Assembly: GCA_024867545.1 (NCBI GenBank)
Contig: JANFNE010000001.1
Span: 248,001-312,000 of the forward strand
Reading direction: 5' to 3'
From: Phytopythium helicoides
Lineage: Eukaryota > Oomycota > Peronosporomycetes > Pythiales > Pythiaceae
Length of the DNA: 64,000 nt
Under the pieces are notes generated by a model, which saw only the letters and a program-made list of their open reading frames with translations, searched no databases and was not told the DNA's origin. The translations under genes were made by a program, and so were the position numbers. Every line of letters begins with the position of its first letter. Positions within the stretch are counted from its first letter, which is position 1. Shown piece after piece: positions 18,083-27,277 of this stretch.

Positions 18083-18807
18083 TTAGACCATATTATCTAC
18101 CGCGAGGTGCACACGATAACAGATACCTTCTCGCCACAACGTCTCCATGACTTTTTCGCTCGGTTCCCTGCTTGGAAAAGTAGAACCAAGTGAGTTCTCG
18201 ATGTAGACGAGGGCAGCTATCTGTGAGCAATGCAATGGGCTCACTTTTTTCGCGTCGAAGCAGCGCATTGTACCTGAAAAGCGCATCGTTATCCTTTGCT
18301 TCCTCTTTCTCTAGGGCCAAGGATTAATGCTGTGAAGCAGCATGGCGAGAGAGGGTTTGATGAAGATGATCTGTGCAAAATATAAAAGACAAAACTACAA
18401 ATACCTGTCTGGAAGTCTTCGAATCAAGCGCTGCGCAGCGTTGACCTGCTGGATCGAGACACGTAGCTGAGCCTGCAGCAACAGGATCTCCCGCACAAAT
18501 TCGTCATCTTCGCGATTGGCAACACTTGCTCGACGTCGGCATCACTCTTTTCAGCAAGCCCGACATCGCGACGCACGCATCCCATTCCATTTGAGTACCT
18601 CGACGCTTCAAGCACAACATCTTTCTTTGTGGTTTTACCGTTTTCAAAGTGGCTGGAAAAGGTGAGCCCCTACCTTCCAGCTCCTTTGATGTCATCGTGC
18701 AATTTGTCAACTGTCGTATCGACCACTTCCCCTGTTTGAGTCTGCCCATCATCTGCAATCTCCACGACACGTGTGGGTGAGCTTGGAACAGGAACTAGTG
18801 CCTCCAT
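18083..18807 (-). CDS. Probable multi-exon coiled-coil protein, structure unresolved
   Basis: Several short stretches look coding but I could not join them all. An ATG at 18807 opens MEALVPVPSSPTRVVEIADD and runs to a GGAAG|GTAGGG donor near 18674. A stretch around 18410-18520 reads REDDEFVREILLLQAQLRVS then QQVNAAQRLIRRLPD, a convincing amphipathic helix. Another around 18285-18310 reads KEEAKDNDALFR. The last exon would end ENSLGSTFPSREPSEKVMET...VDNMV at 18083. The EDDE...LQAQLR pattern faintly resembles the C-terminal region of Ada3, a SAGA co-activator subunit, but this is weak. Intron boundaries in the middle are not settled. Confidence 0.4.
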
Positions 18808-19136
18808 CATTCGCTGTGAGGTTCATCCATGACAGCAATCCATACCGAATGTCAACACGCGCATCCCCAGAGACGCAAATGTGTGCATTGCGTGCACAAC
18901 CTCTTTGAAAAAAATCGTCACGCTCGTTGCAAGTGGTCTTCGGAAGCAAGTCTTCAGCATGTCGGCTCCAACACCTGGCTCGGCGGCGCTCATCGTCGCA
19001 GCAATCAGCCTTGACTCGACTTCAGTATGGGTCCATTTTGACCTGCACCTAGTATACCGATAGTATTTTCAAGCTCGCCGAGGCAGGGGGGAGCCCACTT
19101 GAGAAGATCTTCGACTGCCTCGACCCCCTGCACGCC
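18808..19136. promoter_or_regulatory. Divergent promoter region upstream of proteasome beta-5
   Basis: 329 bases between the minus-strand coiled-coil gene and PSMB5. GGTCCATTTTGACC near 19030 resembles an initiator but lies about 100 nt from the ATG. No gene seen. Confidence 0.3.
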
Positions 19137-20012
19137 ATGAGCTCCGCGCCGACCGTGCGCCTCGACTTCCTGCGCGCCGGCGCCCGCGGCGCGAACGTCT
19201 CGTACGGCGGCGCCATGCCCGGGTCTGAGCCGGGCGCGTCCGCGGACTTTGCGGCGGCGGGCGCGGCCGCCAGCGCGCTGGGCAGCGGGTTCCTGCTGCC
19301 GCCTGTGGCCGACCCGGCCGAGTACGCGCGCGCGCACTTCAAGGTCAAGTACACGGAGGACAACGAGCAGACGCTGCAGTTCGCCAAGGGCACCACCACG
19401 CTCGCCTTCATCTACAACGGCGGCATCGTCGTGGCCGTCGACTCGCGCTCCACCATGGGCCCCTTCATCGCCTCGCAGCAGGTCAAGAAGATCAACCCCA
19501 TCAACGAGTACATCCTCGCCACGCTCGCCGGCGGAGCCGCAGACTGCCAGTTCTGGCAGCGCAACCTCGCCGTGCAGTGCCGCATGTACGAGCTGCGCAA
19601 CCGACACCGCATCTCGGTGCGCGCCGCCTCCAAGCTCATCGCCAACACGTGCAACTACTACAAGCGCTACGGCATGTCGCTCGGCATGATGATGATGGGC
19701 TACGACAACGGACAGCCCGTGCTCTACTACGTCGACGACGAGGGATCGCGCATCCGCGCCAGCGACAAGATCCCCAAGTTCTCGGTTGGATCCGGCTCCA
19801 CCTACGCCTACGGCGTGCTCGACAGCAACTGGCGCTGGGACCTCACCGACGACGAGGCCGTTGAGCTCGGCAAGCGCGCCATCTACCACGCCACGCATCG
19901 CGACGCCTACAGTGGTGGCTTTTGCAACGTCTACATCTTCAAGCCCGACGGATTCAAGCACGTCGTGCACCAGGACGTCGACGAGATGCACGACCATACG
20001 CGCGGCTACTAG
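19137..20012 (+). CDS. PSMB5: 20S proteasome subunit beta type-5
   Basis: 291 aa, single exon. A propeptide of 85 residues ends in the autocleavage site AKG|TTTLAF, leaving catalytic Thr at residue 86. Asp-17 (VAVDSR) and Lys-33 (in QQVKKINPINEY) of the mature subunit are present, as is the SGS loop (SVGSGSTYAYG). Length and the conserved YYVDDEGSR and C-terminal region fit beta-5, the chymotrypsin-like site of the 26S proteasome. The propeptide is Ala/Gly-rich, otherwise nothing odd. It is convergent with the Smr gene. Confidence 0.95.
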   Translation: MSSAPTVRLDFLRAGARGANVSYGGAMPGSEPGASADFAAAGAAASALGSGFLLPPVADPAEYARAHFKVKYTEDNEQTLQFAKGTTTLAFIYNGGIVVAVDSRSTMGPFIASQQVKKINPINEYILATLAGGAADCQFWQRNLAVQCRMYELRNRHRISVRAASKLIANTCNYYKRYGMSLGMMMMGYDNGQPVLYYVDDEGSRIRASDKIPKFSVGSGSTYAYGVLDSNWRWDLTDDEAVELGKRAIYHATHRDAYSGGFCNVYIFKPDGFKHVVHQDVDEMHDHTRGY

Positions 20013-20376
20013 GAAACAACACACACGCTGCACGCATGGGCTGCTCGACGCTCAGCAACTTTCTACGCGCACAGCAGTTTTTCAGCGTAACCTTTTTCCC
20101 ACTCGGGCGTGACAATGAAAACTGTTTGTGAATTTTTTCGGCTGATGCTTTCCCAATATCCCCCACGTGCGATTTTCCTTCCCATGATCCTCCTTTTTAC
20201 CACTCGAAGCAGGTCCACGCGCCAGCAACGTAATTGTCCGTCTACAGCAGCCATGGCACTGACAATATCGTACAGTGAAGCTACTAGACATCCATGGATC
20301 ACACTTCCATACAAGCCCGACCCTCCCGATTCTGGTGCTAGGCGACACTGCTTCGATACCAGCAGTGGTGTAGCCG
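20013..20376. other. Convergent 3' spacer
   Basis: 364 bases between the ends of PSMB5 and the Smr-domain gene. No further gene seen; it probably holds both 3' untranslated regions. Confidence 0.5.
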
Positions 20377-22615
20377 CTACCACTGCAAGTCCACCATCAG
20401 CATGCCGACAAACCCCCGACCGTCCGCCACGCCGTTGTACCGGTACCCCTCCGCAGTCAAGAACTGCTCCACAGCCGGCAGCAGCCGCGCATTGCCGTTC
20501 GTCTTAGAATGGTGCCCCGTTCCTGTGACGATGTAAATACTGTCCAGCCCCTCATCTCCGAGCTTCGGGAGCATATTTGCCAGCAGCTCCACAGCCTCAG
20601 CAACATGCAACCCGTGCAAATCCAGCATCCGGTCCATGTAGATCTGGTTGGGTGGGTTTCGCGCCTCGAAGATTTCCGATGCTGCCATGTAGTGGAACTC
20701 CTTCATCTTCGCGTTGAAGTCGTGGCCTTGATTGGATAGGCTCTTTGCTAACGACTTGTTGCCACTTTTACCATGACACAACAAGGCACAAAAGGTTAGA
20801 TCAGACGCTTCTCGTCATCATGCGCAATACGATCCCGTACTTGCGGTACGCCTGCGTCGCCCCCATGAAGCACTTATTGCGCGCGCATGCCATTTGATAC
20901 GCTTGCTCTCGGAACTCCAGGTACTGGCTGGTCACTGACGCCCCTGTCGAGACCCACTTGGTGCCCGGTCCAATGCTTGTTCGTCGGTAGAGTGGCCGAG
21001 AAGTTGGAGCAGGTACACCTGGAGCCTCTGGTGCTCGCGACAGCAGCGAGCCGCCAAAGAGACCATACCCAGCCGTGTGGGTCACCGGAGGAGGCTGCAC
21101 CGACACTGCACGCGCAAAGTTCATCGAGACGTTTCCAGCAGGGGTAGTCGGGGTGCTTGAAGCAGCAGAACTCTGAAGCGAAGGAAACATATCCTCGGCT
21201 TCGAAGTCAAGCTGCGTAGCTGCATCCTCGCCCTCATCTTCACTGTCGTAGTCACGAGCAGCAAGCGCGGCATCATCCAGAGCGTAGTACTCGGTAAAGT
21301 CGTGAGCGAACACGCAGTTCTCATCCTGCAGGCAGGATCCGCGCAGCCAGAATCGGCAGGTGATGTTTTCCGTGTCATGGAGAAACTGCAGCACACAAAC
21401 ACGCTGTCAATCTCGTGCGAGGGTTTTAACCTGGTAGTCTGGGACCTCACCATGCAATCAGCGCGACGACATTCGCCTTGCAGGTAGTGCCGACATACTT
21501 GAGCCGTTCCAATGGACTCGCGCTCGAGTGTCGCCTTGATCACAGCGTGCGCTTTGTCGGCGTCCAAGCCAACCAGCCGCAGCAAGTCGCAGAGCCGATT
21601 CGGATCAATGTCGGGGAACTTGAGCTGCAGATGGCCGACCAGCTAGACGGGGAAACCACAGTGTTTCGCTCAGTGCGACAATCGCCAGAACGGCTCGACT
21701 ATAGGAACGCACCTCGTAGGCGACAGACCAGAAGAAGCTGTCTTCGTTCTCCATGACGTCTTCGTTCTCGGGGGAGTCCTCGTTCGATTCGTCCACGACC
21801 TCGCCGTCATCAGAGGGCGTAGGCGGCGGCAGCGGAGGAGCCAACACAGCAGCTCCGGGAACGAACTCCTTCGGATTGGGGTTCAAGCTGCCCAGGCTCC
21901 CGCGCCGAGAGAGCGAGAAGCCCGATCCGTTGCTGAACGCGTCGGCGACGGACCCGCTGAATACGCTGCTGAAGTCGGTGCTGTCGTCGTCATCCTCCTC
22001 GCCCGTGTCGTCGTCCACGACGGGCGGCACGTACTTCTACGAGCAAGCAGCGAGTGATTGTCAGAGCCAAGTTGAACCGCAGTGCCCCGCTGTTTCGCAG
22101 CAGCTGAGACGCACGCGTCGGCCGATGGCGCCGGGCACGAACGTGGGCGCCGACGCCTTGAGCTCGACGTCCTGCGCCATGACGTCGTTGATGTCTGCGA
22201 GCCGCGTGCGCTCGACGGCTGCGACGATGATGTCCAGGTCGTCGTCGAGCGCGTCGTCGTCGCCCGTGGAGGAGGAGCCTCTTGCCGACAGCTTGCGCGC
22301 GTCGGGGATGAGCGCCGGGTTGGCCGCGTACTTGACCAGGTCGTCCACGAACTCCTGCGCGCGCTCCTGCAGTCACAGCCGTCGTTATCCCCCGCGCGCG
22401 CGCGCCAGTCGGGCAGCAGCACTCGCCTCGTCCTCGGGCGACAGCCAGCCCATGAGCACCTGGTGCACGTTGAACTTGGTCTCCTCGACGTCCGCGAGCG
22501 CGCCAAGGCCGCCGCCGGGGCCCTCCAGCATTCCCACCACGTACGGCGCGAACACGCCGTCCACGCCCAGCGCCTCCAGCCGCGCCGTGGCCCAGCGCTC
22601 CAGCCGCACCAACAT
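20377..22615 (-). CDS. CUE-like / tandem CCCH zinc finger / Smr-domain protein
   Basis: Six exons: 22427-22615, 22115-22366, 21713-22036, 21451-21642, 20841-21385, 20377-20764, about 629 aa. The first 63 residues plus exon 2 (LEALGVDGVFAPYVVGMLEG...MGWLSPEDE|ERAQEFVDDL) resemble the PWI-like fold of CCDC43. A disordered acidic region follows. Exon 4 encodes a CUE-like helix set (LVGHLQLKFPDIDPNRLCDLL). Two CCCH fingers, C-x7-C-x4-C-x3-H and C-x7-C-x5-C-x3-H, span the exon 4/5 junction. The C-terminus is an Smr domain (DLHGLHVAEAVELL, VTGTGHHSKTNG). CUE+Smr proteins (yeast Cue2, N4BP2) are ribosome-linked nucleases of no-go decay, so a similar RNA-cleaving role is inferred. Intron 1 is best read as GC-AG. 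Confidence 0.8.
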
Positions 22616-22819
22616 GGACCTTCTTCTCCGCCGCCAATACTGAGGCGCAGTCAAACCGCCCGGGAAGCCAACCTCCTCTTCCGTGGGGACCCTGCCAAAG
22701 CCTATGCGGCGCATCACAGCGCGCATCGGGAATCGCAGGTCTCCCTGTCGCTCTCGCGCGTCCTGCGCGACGACCGGGTAGTCACCGCCGTACCACGCGA
22801 GCCAAAGATCGCGAGCATC

Positions 22820-23321
22820 ATGGGCGTCACCAAGGAGCTGCTCGCCGAGGGCCGCGGCGCGACGCCCGCGGTCGGTAGCACCGTCACGGTGCACTGCACG
22901 GGCTACGGCAAGGACCGCGACCTGAGCCTGAAGTTCTGGAGGTCGCGCGCGCTCTGGGGGCCGAGGGGCGCCGCGGTGAGACTGACGAACGAACGCTGTG
23001 CATGTCGACGCAGCACCAAGGACCCCGGGCAGCAGCCGTTCACGTTCCAGGTGGGGCTCGGACGCGTGATCAAGGGATGGGATGAGGGCGTGCTAGGCAT
23101 GAAGCTCGGCGAGATCGCACGCCTCACGTGCTCGCCCGACTACGCCTACGGCGCCGGCGGCTTCCCAGCATGGGGATATCCTTCCAACTGTGCTTGCTGC
23201 GTGCATGTGGAGCGAGTGGAGTGTTGTGGTGCGCGTGGTTTCCTTAACCTTGGTGGCTTTGTGCACGATCCAGCCCAACTCGACGCTCGTGTTCGAGATC
23301 GAAGTGCTCAAGATCGCGTAA
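22820..23321 (+). CDS. FKBP12-type peptidyl-prolyl cis-trans isomerase
   Basis: Exons 22820-22941, 23014-23175, 23267-23321; 112 aa, the usual FKBP12 size. The hallmarks are VTVHCTGYG, FTFQVGLGRVIKGWDEGV (the Val-Ile-x-x-Trp drug pocket), the conserved Tyr in SPDYAYG, and GFPAWG|IQPNSTLVFEIEVL at the end. Intron 1 is an ordinary 72-nt GT-AG intron. The second intron has AT-AC ends and is only consistent with the family sequence when spliced that way. Role: proline isomerase and FK506/rapamycin-binding protein of the cytosol. A 204-bp gap separates its start from the divergent Smr gene. Confidence 0.93.
23176..23266 (+). other. U12-type AT-AC intron in the FKBP gene
   Basis: 91 nt. The 5' end ATATCCTTC matches the minor-spliceosome donor consensus (RTATCCTTT). 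TTCCTTAAC at 23240-23248 is a perfect U12 branch site, with its adenosines 19-20 nt before the terminal AC at 23265-23266. Removing exactly these bases joins GG to G and yields AWGIQPNSTL, the FKBP consensus. No GT-AG choice gives an in-frame join. Confidence 0.92.
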
Positions 23322-23450
23322 ATGACCTCGGAGAAGCGCGGCCTCGTCAGTACGCACGCATGGAACTCGGCCGAAGCAACACGACACTCAACATGATCAA
23401 TCACGATTCTTCACTCCTTGTGATCTCGAATGCACCCATTCCGATAGAGC

Positions 23451-23980
23451 TCACTGCATCCATACTGCACTAGGCAAACTACCACCACTTCTCGTCCTAC
23501 GACTCGACATCCAACTTCTCCGGTCGCGGTAGCTCTTGGGCGTCACAACACTCACCAGTGTCCGTTGCGGCAGCGCGGCCAGCCCCATGAGCCTGGGTAG
23601 CAGCCACCGCCACCGCCACCCCAGCGGCAGCCAGGCCAGTGCCACGAACCAGGGTAGCACCCCCAGCGATCGTTGCCACGGAAATTGTTGCGGCGTTCAT
23701 CGTCCTCGGTCATCGGATCCGCCTCCAACCACTGACCGTCCTCGAACCCGGTGGGCGGCATACCGCCCAGGTTGCTCTCAGGCTTGGCTGGATTCACGGG
23801 CGGAGCCTCGTCCAAGTGGCGGAGGTGCCCGACTGCAAGCAGATTATGAGAAAGCCTGCATCGACACTTGCCAGGCAAAACGAACGTACCAGCTGGCACT
23901 TCAGCCTCGGATAGCCCAAAGACTGGAGGCCCGCCAAAAGCAGCGCACGTCACAGCAATCAACGCCAGCGCCGTCTTCAT
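23451..23980 (-). CDS. Small secreted Trp/Cys/Gly-rich protein, candidate effector-like
   Basis: Exons 23890-23980, 23556-23832 and a short last exon ending at 23451 (acceptor at 23470 or an alternative). About 128 aa. A strong signal peptide (MKTALALIAVTCAAFGG) is followed by an acidic, Pro-rich region. It contains a degenerate RxLR-like HLRHLDEA soon after the signal peptide and a DDERR motif about 35 residues later. The C-terminus repeats GCYPGSWxWPxCR twice around a Gly run. The order signal peptide, LR-type motif, then acidic ERR is how oomycete host-translocated proteins are built. The match is imperfect, though, and the Trp/Cys repeat may instead indicate a cell-wall or adhesion protein. 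Function unknown. Confidence 0.6.
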
Positions 23981-24200
23981 GCTTCTCGTTCGGACTCGCA
24001 AAGCTCGGAAGCACGATACACTTGAGGGCTACTAGGCAAATCGCCAACTAACCCTTGACCTTGACACTGCGCATCGGATCCACGTCTGCGACGAGGTCGT
24101 TTGGCTTGCCTCGTTGCAATGCGCATCAAGCCAAGTTTAGCGACGCGGCAGTTGGCGGCGGCAAGGTGACGGCGAGAAGTTGGGAAGCGTCGCTTGCCGA

Positions 24201-24214
24201 CCTCATTTTCCGGT
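24201..24214 (+). promoter_or_regulatory. Initiator-like CCTCATTTTCCGGT
   Basis: It lies 36-49 nt upstream of the DRC5 start codon and is one of the best matches in the window to the oomycete initiator (TCATTTYC). Inferred from position and consensus. Confidence 0.45.
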
Positions 24215-24249
24215 CCCAAGCGAACCCGAGGGCTTGACTTCATCCCGCC

Positions 24250-25566
24250 ATGGTGTCGAGCTCCAGCGTCGGATCCACGACGGCCGTGTGCGCTTTGTCC
24301 GACCAGGTTAAGAAGTATCGTGCTCGGGTGCTGCTGCATGGTCAGCAACATGGAGATGCCGACGATGCTGTCGTGCCGCGCAAGTCGACGGTTGCCATCC
24401 CGTCGCTGCTGCTGCTGTGCCTAAAGGTGGTCTCGGACCGCTTTTGTTTGGAGCCCAAGGCGAGCAATGTGCCACGCAAGTTTTTCCCTGAAGTCATGGC
24501 CCGCCTGCCGCTCGATCTGGATGTCTGCGTTACCGCACCAAACGTGAGCGACGAGAACTACTGGAAGCGCTGCTGCCTCAACAAGCCAGAATGGAAAACT
24601 CTCGAAATCAGCGACCACGGACTCACGTGGAAACAACTCTACTTGGAGAAGCACCTGCAGGAGCTCATTGAGGAGTTCGATCCAGCCGTTGACGATATCG
24701 ACCACCTCATCGAAGTCGTCAAGGCTTGCAGCGAGTTCGTCTTCACACTGGAGATCGACCAACTGCTGTCGCACCTCGATTTGAACGAGTTGTGCGCGCA
24801 GCTCAAGAATCTGACGCGACTGAGGCTCACGTACGGGGTCAAGCATATTGGTATGAAGTACGAGCGGATGCTTTTCGGCATGAAAATCTCGGATGCAACC
24901 AATCTTTCTCATATAGTGAAGGCTTCGACGACTTTGACGTCGCTGTGGCTTCCGAACAACTTGCTCGATGACGACTTGCTGCGCATGCTGATGACAGGAC
25001 TGATCAAAAACACGAGCATCATATCGCTTGATCTCTCCCACAACAAGATCACAAACCACGGCGCGCGATTGCTTTCCAAGCTACTTGGCCCGGAGAGCGT
25101 GATCACTAGTCTGAATCTGTGCGACAACCAGATCCACGCTGAGGGTGGCCGGTACCTCAGTCGAGGGCTCAAGTACAACACCAGCCTCCTGGAGCTGGAT
25201 TTGCGCTTGAATCGCCTCACTGACGATGGGGGTCGCATGCTGCTCGAAGGACTCGTGGATCACCACTCGCTCACCACACTCAATCTGAGCAGCAACATGC
25301 TTGGAAAGGAAAGCGCAGAGGCTTTGAGCGAGATCTTGAGCGACCCCCTGACTGCTCTACGCTCCATTGACCTCAGCAGCAATGCGCTCACAGAGAGCGA
25401 CGGCGATGTGTTGCTGCAAGGTCTGCAGCAGAACACATCGGTGATTGCTCTGGACCTCCGGCAGAACACGCAGATCCCAGCGGACGCTGCGTGCCTGGCC
25501 AAAATCACGCAGAAGCTCCGCCAGAATGAGATCGAGCTGAAGACCAACACAGCTACCAACTCGTAA
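24250..25566 (+). CDS. DRC5: Dynein regulatory complex subunit 5 (TCTE1-like) LRR protein
   Basis: 438 aa, one exon. The N-terminal half carries the TCTE1/DRC5 pattern: LPLDLDVCV, YWKRCC, then GLTWKQLYLEKHL. After about residue 210 come six or more ribonuclease-inhibitor-type leucine-rich repeats (SLWLPNNLLDD, SLDLSHNKITNHGARLL, ELDLRLNRLTDDGG). DRC5 sits in the nexin-dynein regulatory complex of motile axonemes and is found in organisms with beating cilia or flagella. That fits a zoospore-forming organism and predicts expression during sporulation. It ends only 12 bp from the oppositely oriented Sen34 gene. Confidence 0.88.
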   Translation: MVSSSSVGSTTAVCALSDQVKKYRARVLLHGQQHGDADDAVVPRKSTVAIPSLLLLCLKVVSDRFCLEPKASNVPRKFFPEVMARLPLDLDVCVTAPNVSDENYWKRCCLNKPEWKTLEISDHGLTWKQLYLEKHLQELIEEFDPAVDDIDHLIEVVKACSEFVFTLEIDQLLSHLDLNELCAQLKNLTRLRLTYGVKHIGMKYERMLFGMKISDATNLSHIVKASTTLTSLWLPNNLLDDDLLRMLMTGLIKNTSIISLDLSHNKITNHGARLLSKLLGPESVITSLNLCDNQIHAEGGRYLSRGLKYNTSLLELDLRLNRLTDDGGRMLLEGLVDHHSLTTLNLSSNMLGKESAEALSEILSDPLTALRSIDLSSNALTESDGDVLLQGLQQNTSVIALDLRQNTQIPADAACLAKITQKLRQNEIELKTNTATNS

Positions 25567-25578
25567 AAGCTCTAATTG

Positions 25579-26382
25579 CTACATGTCGTTCTGCTCGGGC
25601 TCCGCATCCTGGCGGGATGCCAGTAGTGCATGAGTCAGGGAAACAAAGACCACCTGGCTACGTGGGTCAGCGCTCGATGGCGTTTGAGGCTTCACAGACA
25701 CGTAGTATAGCTGCTTCTTGACCATTTTCGCCACACGTCCATGACTGACAATGTCGACGCGAGAGAATGGTTCCTCGAAGCCCTTGACGATGATCAGAGC
25801 TAGCGCGTGAGATCTCTCTGGGTCGTCTGCACGAGCACATAGCAGCGAGCTTCAGGTTAGTAGTCTGCTCTCGACCACAGCCTCAGGTCCTCGAACACAC
25901 CGCTGTAGATGAGAAAGTCGGCGCCAAACTTGGACCCGAAGGTGACGACATACCCCCGCTCCCACAGGTCAACAAACACGCGGATGCGATCACGCCGCGC
26001 CTTCGCTGCTCGTCGTCACCATTAGTCTCGCTTCACTCGCAGCAAACCTCAAAGCACGCAGCTCACTCAGCACTGCGCCGTCGCTCTCTCCGCCTCCGCC
26101 CCCACACTCTGCAGCAGCCCGTAGCTCTCGCTCCAACTGCCGAACAGCCTGGTCCTCCTCCTCTTCCTCGATCAGCGGCACGAGCGCCAGGAACCCGTGG
26201 ACGAGGCCAACCGCCAGCTCCTCGAGTGCGAGCTGCAGTCGGTCGCCGCTCGGCTCCAGCGCCCCGCGGAGCCGCCTAGCGCGCAGCAGCCGCACTGGTT
26301 CGGGCCCAACGACGACGACGAGTGGCTGGTCGCCACCCGCGGCTGCGATAGATGCGCGCGCTTTGGCGCCTAGCGCCGCCAT
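25579..26382 (-). CDS. TSEN34: tRNA-splicing endonuclease catalytic subunit Sen34
   Basis: Exons 26067-26382, 25901-26005, 25579-25826 with 61- and 74-nt introns (branch-like ACTAAT and GACTACTAACC), 222 aa. The N-terminal domain begins DQPLVVVVGPEPVRLL, followed by an acidic linker. The C-terminal nuclease domain reads RVFVDLWERGYVVTFGSKFG then DFLIYS, DDPERSHALAL and MVKKQLYYVS. These supply the catalytic Tyr, His and Lys of the Sen34 site that cuts the 3' splice site of pre-tRNA introns. The start at 26382 was chosen as the Met just before the conserved domain; the frame is open upstream to 26511. It overlaps nothing but is tail-to-tail with DRC5. Confidence 0.88.
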
Positions 26383-26696
26383 TGATCGAGCTATCAACGA
26401 TTGCGTAAATGAGCTGATTTGACTGTTGTTTTCGTGAGTACCATCCGCTGACGATTCCCTGGGTGGAGACTGCGGCGTCAACTGAGGTGCTCTCGGCAAT
26501 TTGCTCAACAAGACATCCTTGGCTTCCTTGGAAATCGTGCAGCTGCAGCGATCATCAACACATTTGGAGCGAAGGAGTACAAATCTACGCGAGTGCGTCT
26601 GCGGACGGCGGAACCAGTGCTACAAGGCGATGACAATCAAACCGCAGCACGACGAACCACGGCTAGAGCTGTCCTAGAATTGTCCGTGTCAGGATG
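26383..26696. other. Spacer upstream of Sen34
   Basis: 314 bases between the Sen34 start and the end of the next minus-strand gene. An in-frame extension of Sen34 to 26511 is possible. Otherwise nothing is seen. Confidence 0.4.
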
Positions 26697-27050
26697 CTAG
26701 CCCTCGCACCCGGTGGTGGGCGCCTCGACAGCCTTTTGGTTATCGCGTTCTTGGACAGAACACGACCACGCCGTTGCAGATTTCGTTGTCGACTGCTTCG
26801 GCATGCATGCCCTTGACATGCCATCGACGAAGTGTCTGTAGTTATCCAGAAGGTCCACGAGGACAACCCTGTCCACGACGCCTCGCCTGACGCAGACAAG
26901 ATTGCCATCGCCTTCGAGCTGGAGCACCACCCGCGAGGGCTCCCCCTTGCCACCGCTCCTCGCCGAGCTATTCAACACTTGCCAGCCTAATTGATAGCGT
27001 TGCTCGGCTGATCCTCCGTCAAGACCCGCAGCTGCCCCACAGCCGCTCAT
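26697..27050 (-). CDS. Short hypothetical protein
   Basis: 117 aa from the ATG at 27050. The body has a plausible globular stretch (SRVVLQLEGDGNLVCVRRG, VVLVDLLDNYRHFVDG), then a Ser/Thr/Lys-rich tail with no known domain. The frame is open a little upstream, but only with non-ATG codons. No splice sites are needed. It is divergent to PEX16 with a 227-bp gap, an arrangement shared by real gene pairs here. I do not recognise it; it could also be the last exon of something or spurious. Confidence 0.4.
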   Translation of the reverse strand: MSGCGAAAGLDGGSAEQRYQLGWQVLNSSARSGGKGEPSRVVLQLEGDGNLVCVRRGVVDRVVLVDLLDNYRHFVDGMSRACMPKQSTTKSATAWSCSVQERDNQKAVEAPTTGCEG

Positions 27051-27277
27051 GCATCCGCCCACCGAAACTTGGCCACGTGCAGCCTCTGCTTGGCGACGGC
27101 TTTGCGCCGATCGCCTCTGCTAAACGCCGTCGGCAATCGCATCCACGTGATCGGAAGTGTTGATGAAGCAGTCGCCAATTGAAGTTTTGACGGCGCATCC
27201 CGAGGGTTCAGTAGTTCAATTAGGGACGCGAGGGACCGCTGGCGAGAAGAGCCACGGCGGCCACTTCCCGATCCGCC

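Noticed and set aside
23090..23404. Minus-strand open frame opposite FKBP
   Set aside because: Shadow of the FKBP exons and intron; no family features.
22082..23473. Long plus-strand open frame of 463 codons running through the Smr gene and FKBP
   Set aside because: Its first half is the complement of Smr exons and its end reads through the AT-AC intron. Only the FKBP exons are real.
26383..26511. Upstream extension of Sen34
   Set aside because: Open and in frame, but Ser/Gln-rich and lying before the conserved N-terminal domain. The internal ATG at 26382 is preferred, though the extension is not excluded.
27050..27062. MGGCMSGC N-terminus suggesting myristoylation/palmitoylation of the short hypothetical protein
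   Set aside because: The first codon of that reading is GTG. The first ATG gives MSGCG, which lacks Gly at position 2, so the lipidation motif is not supported.
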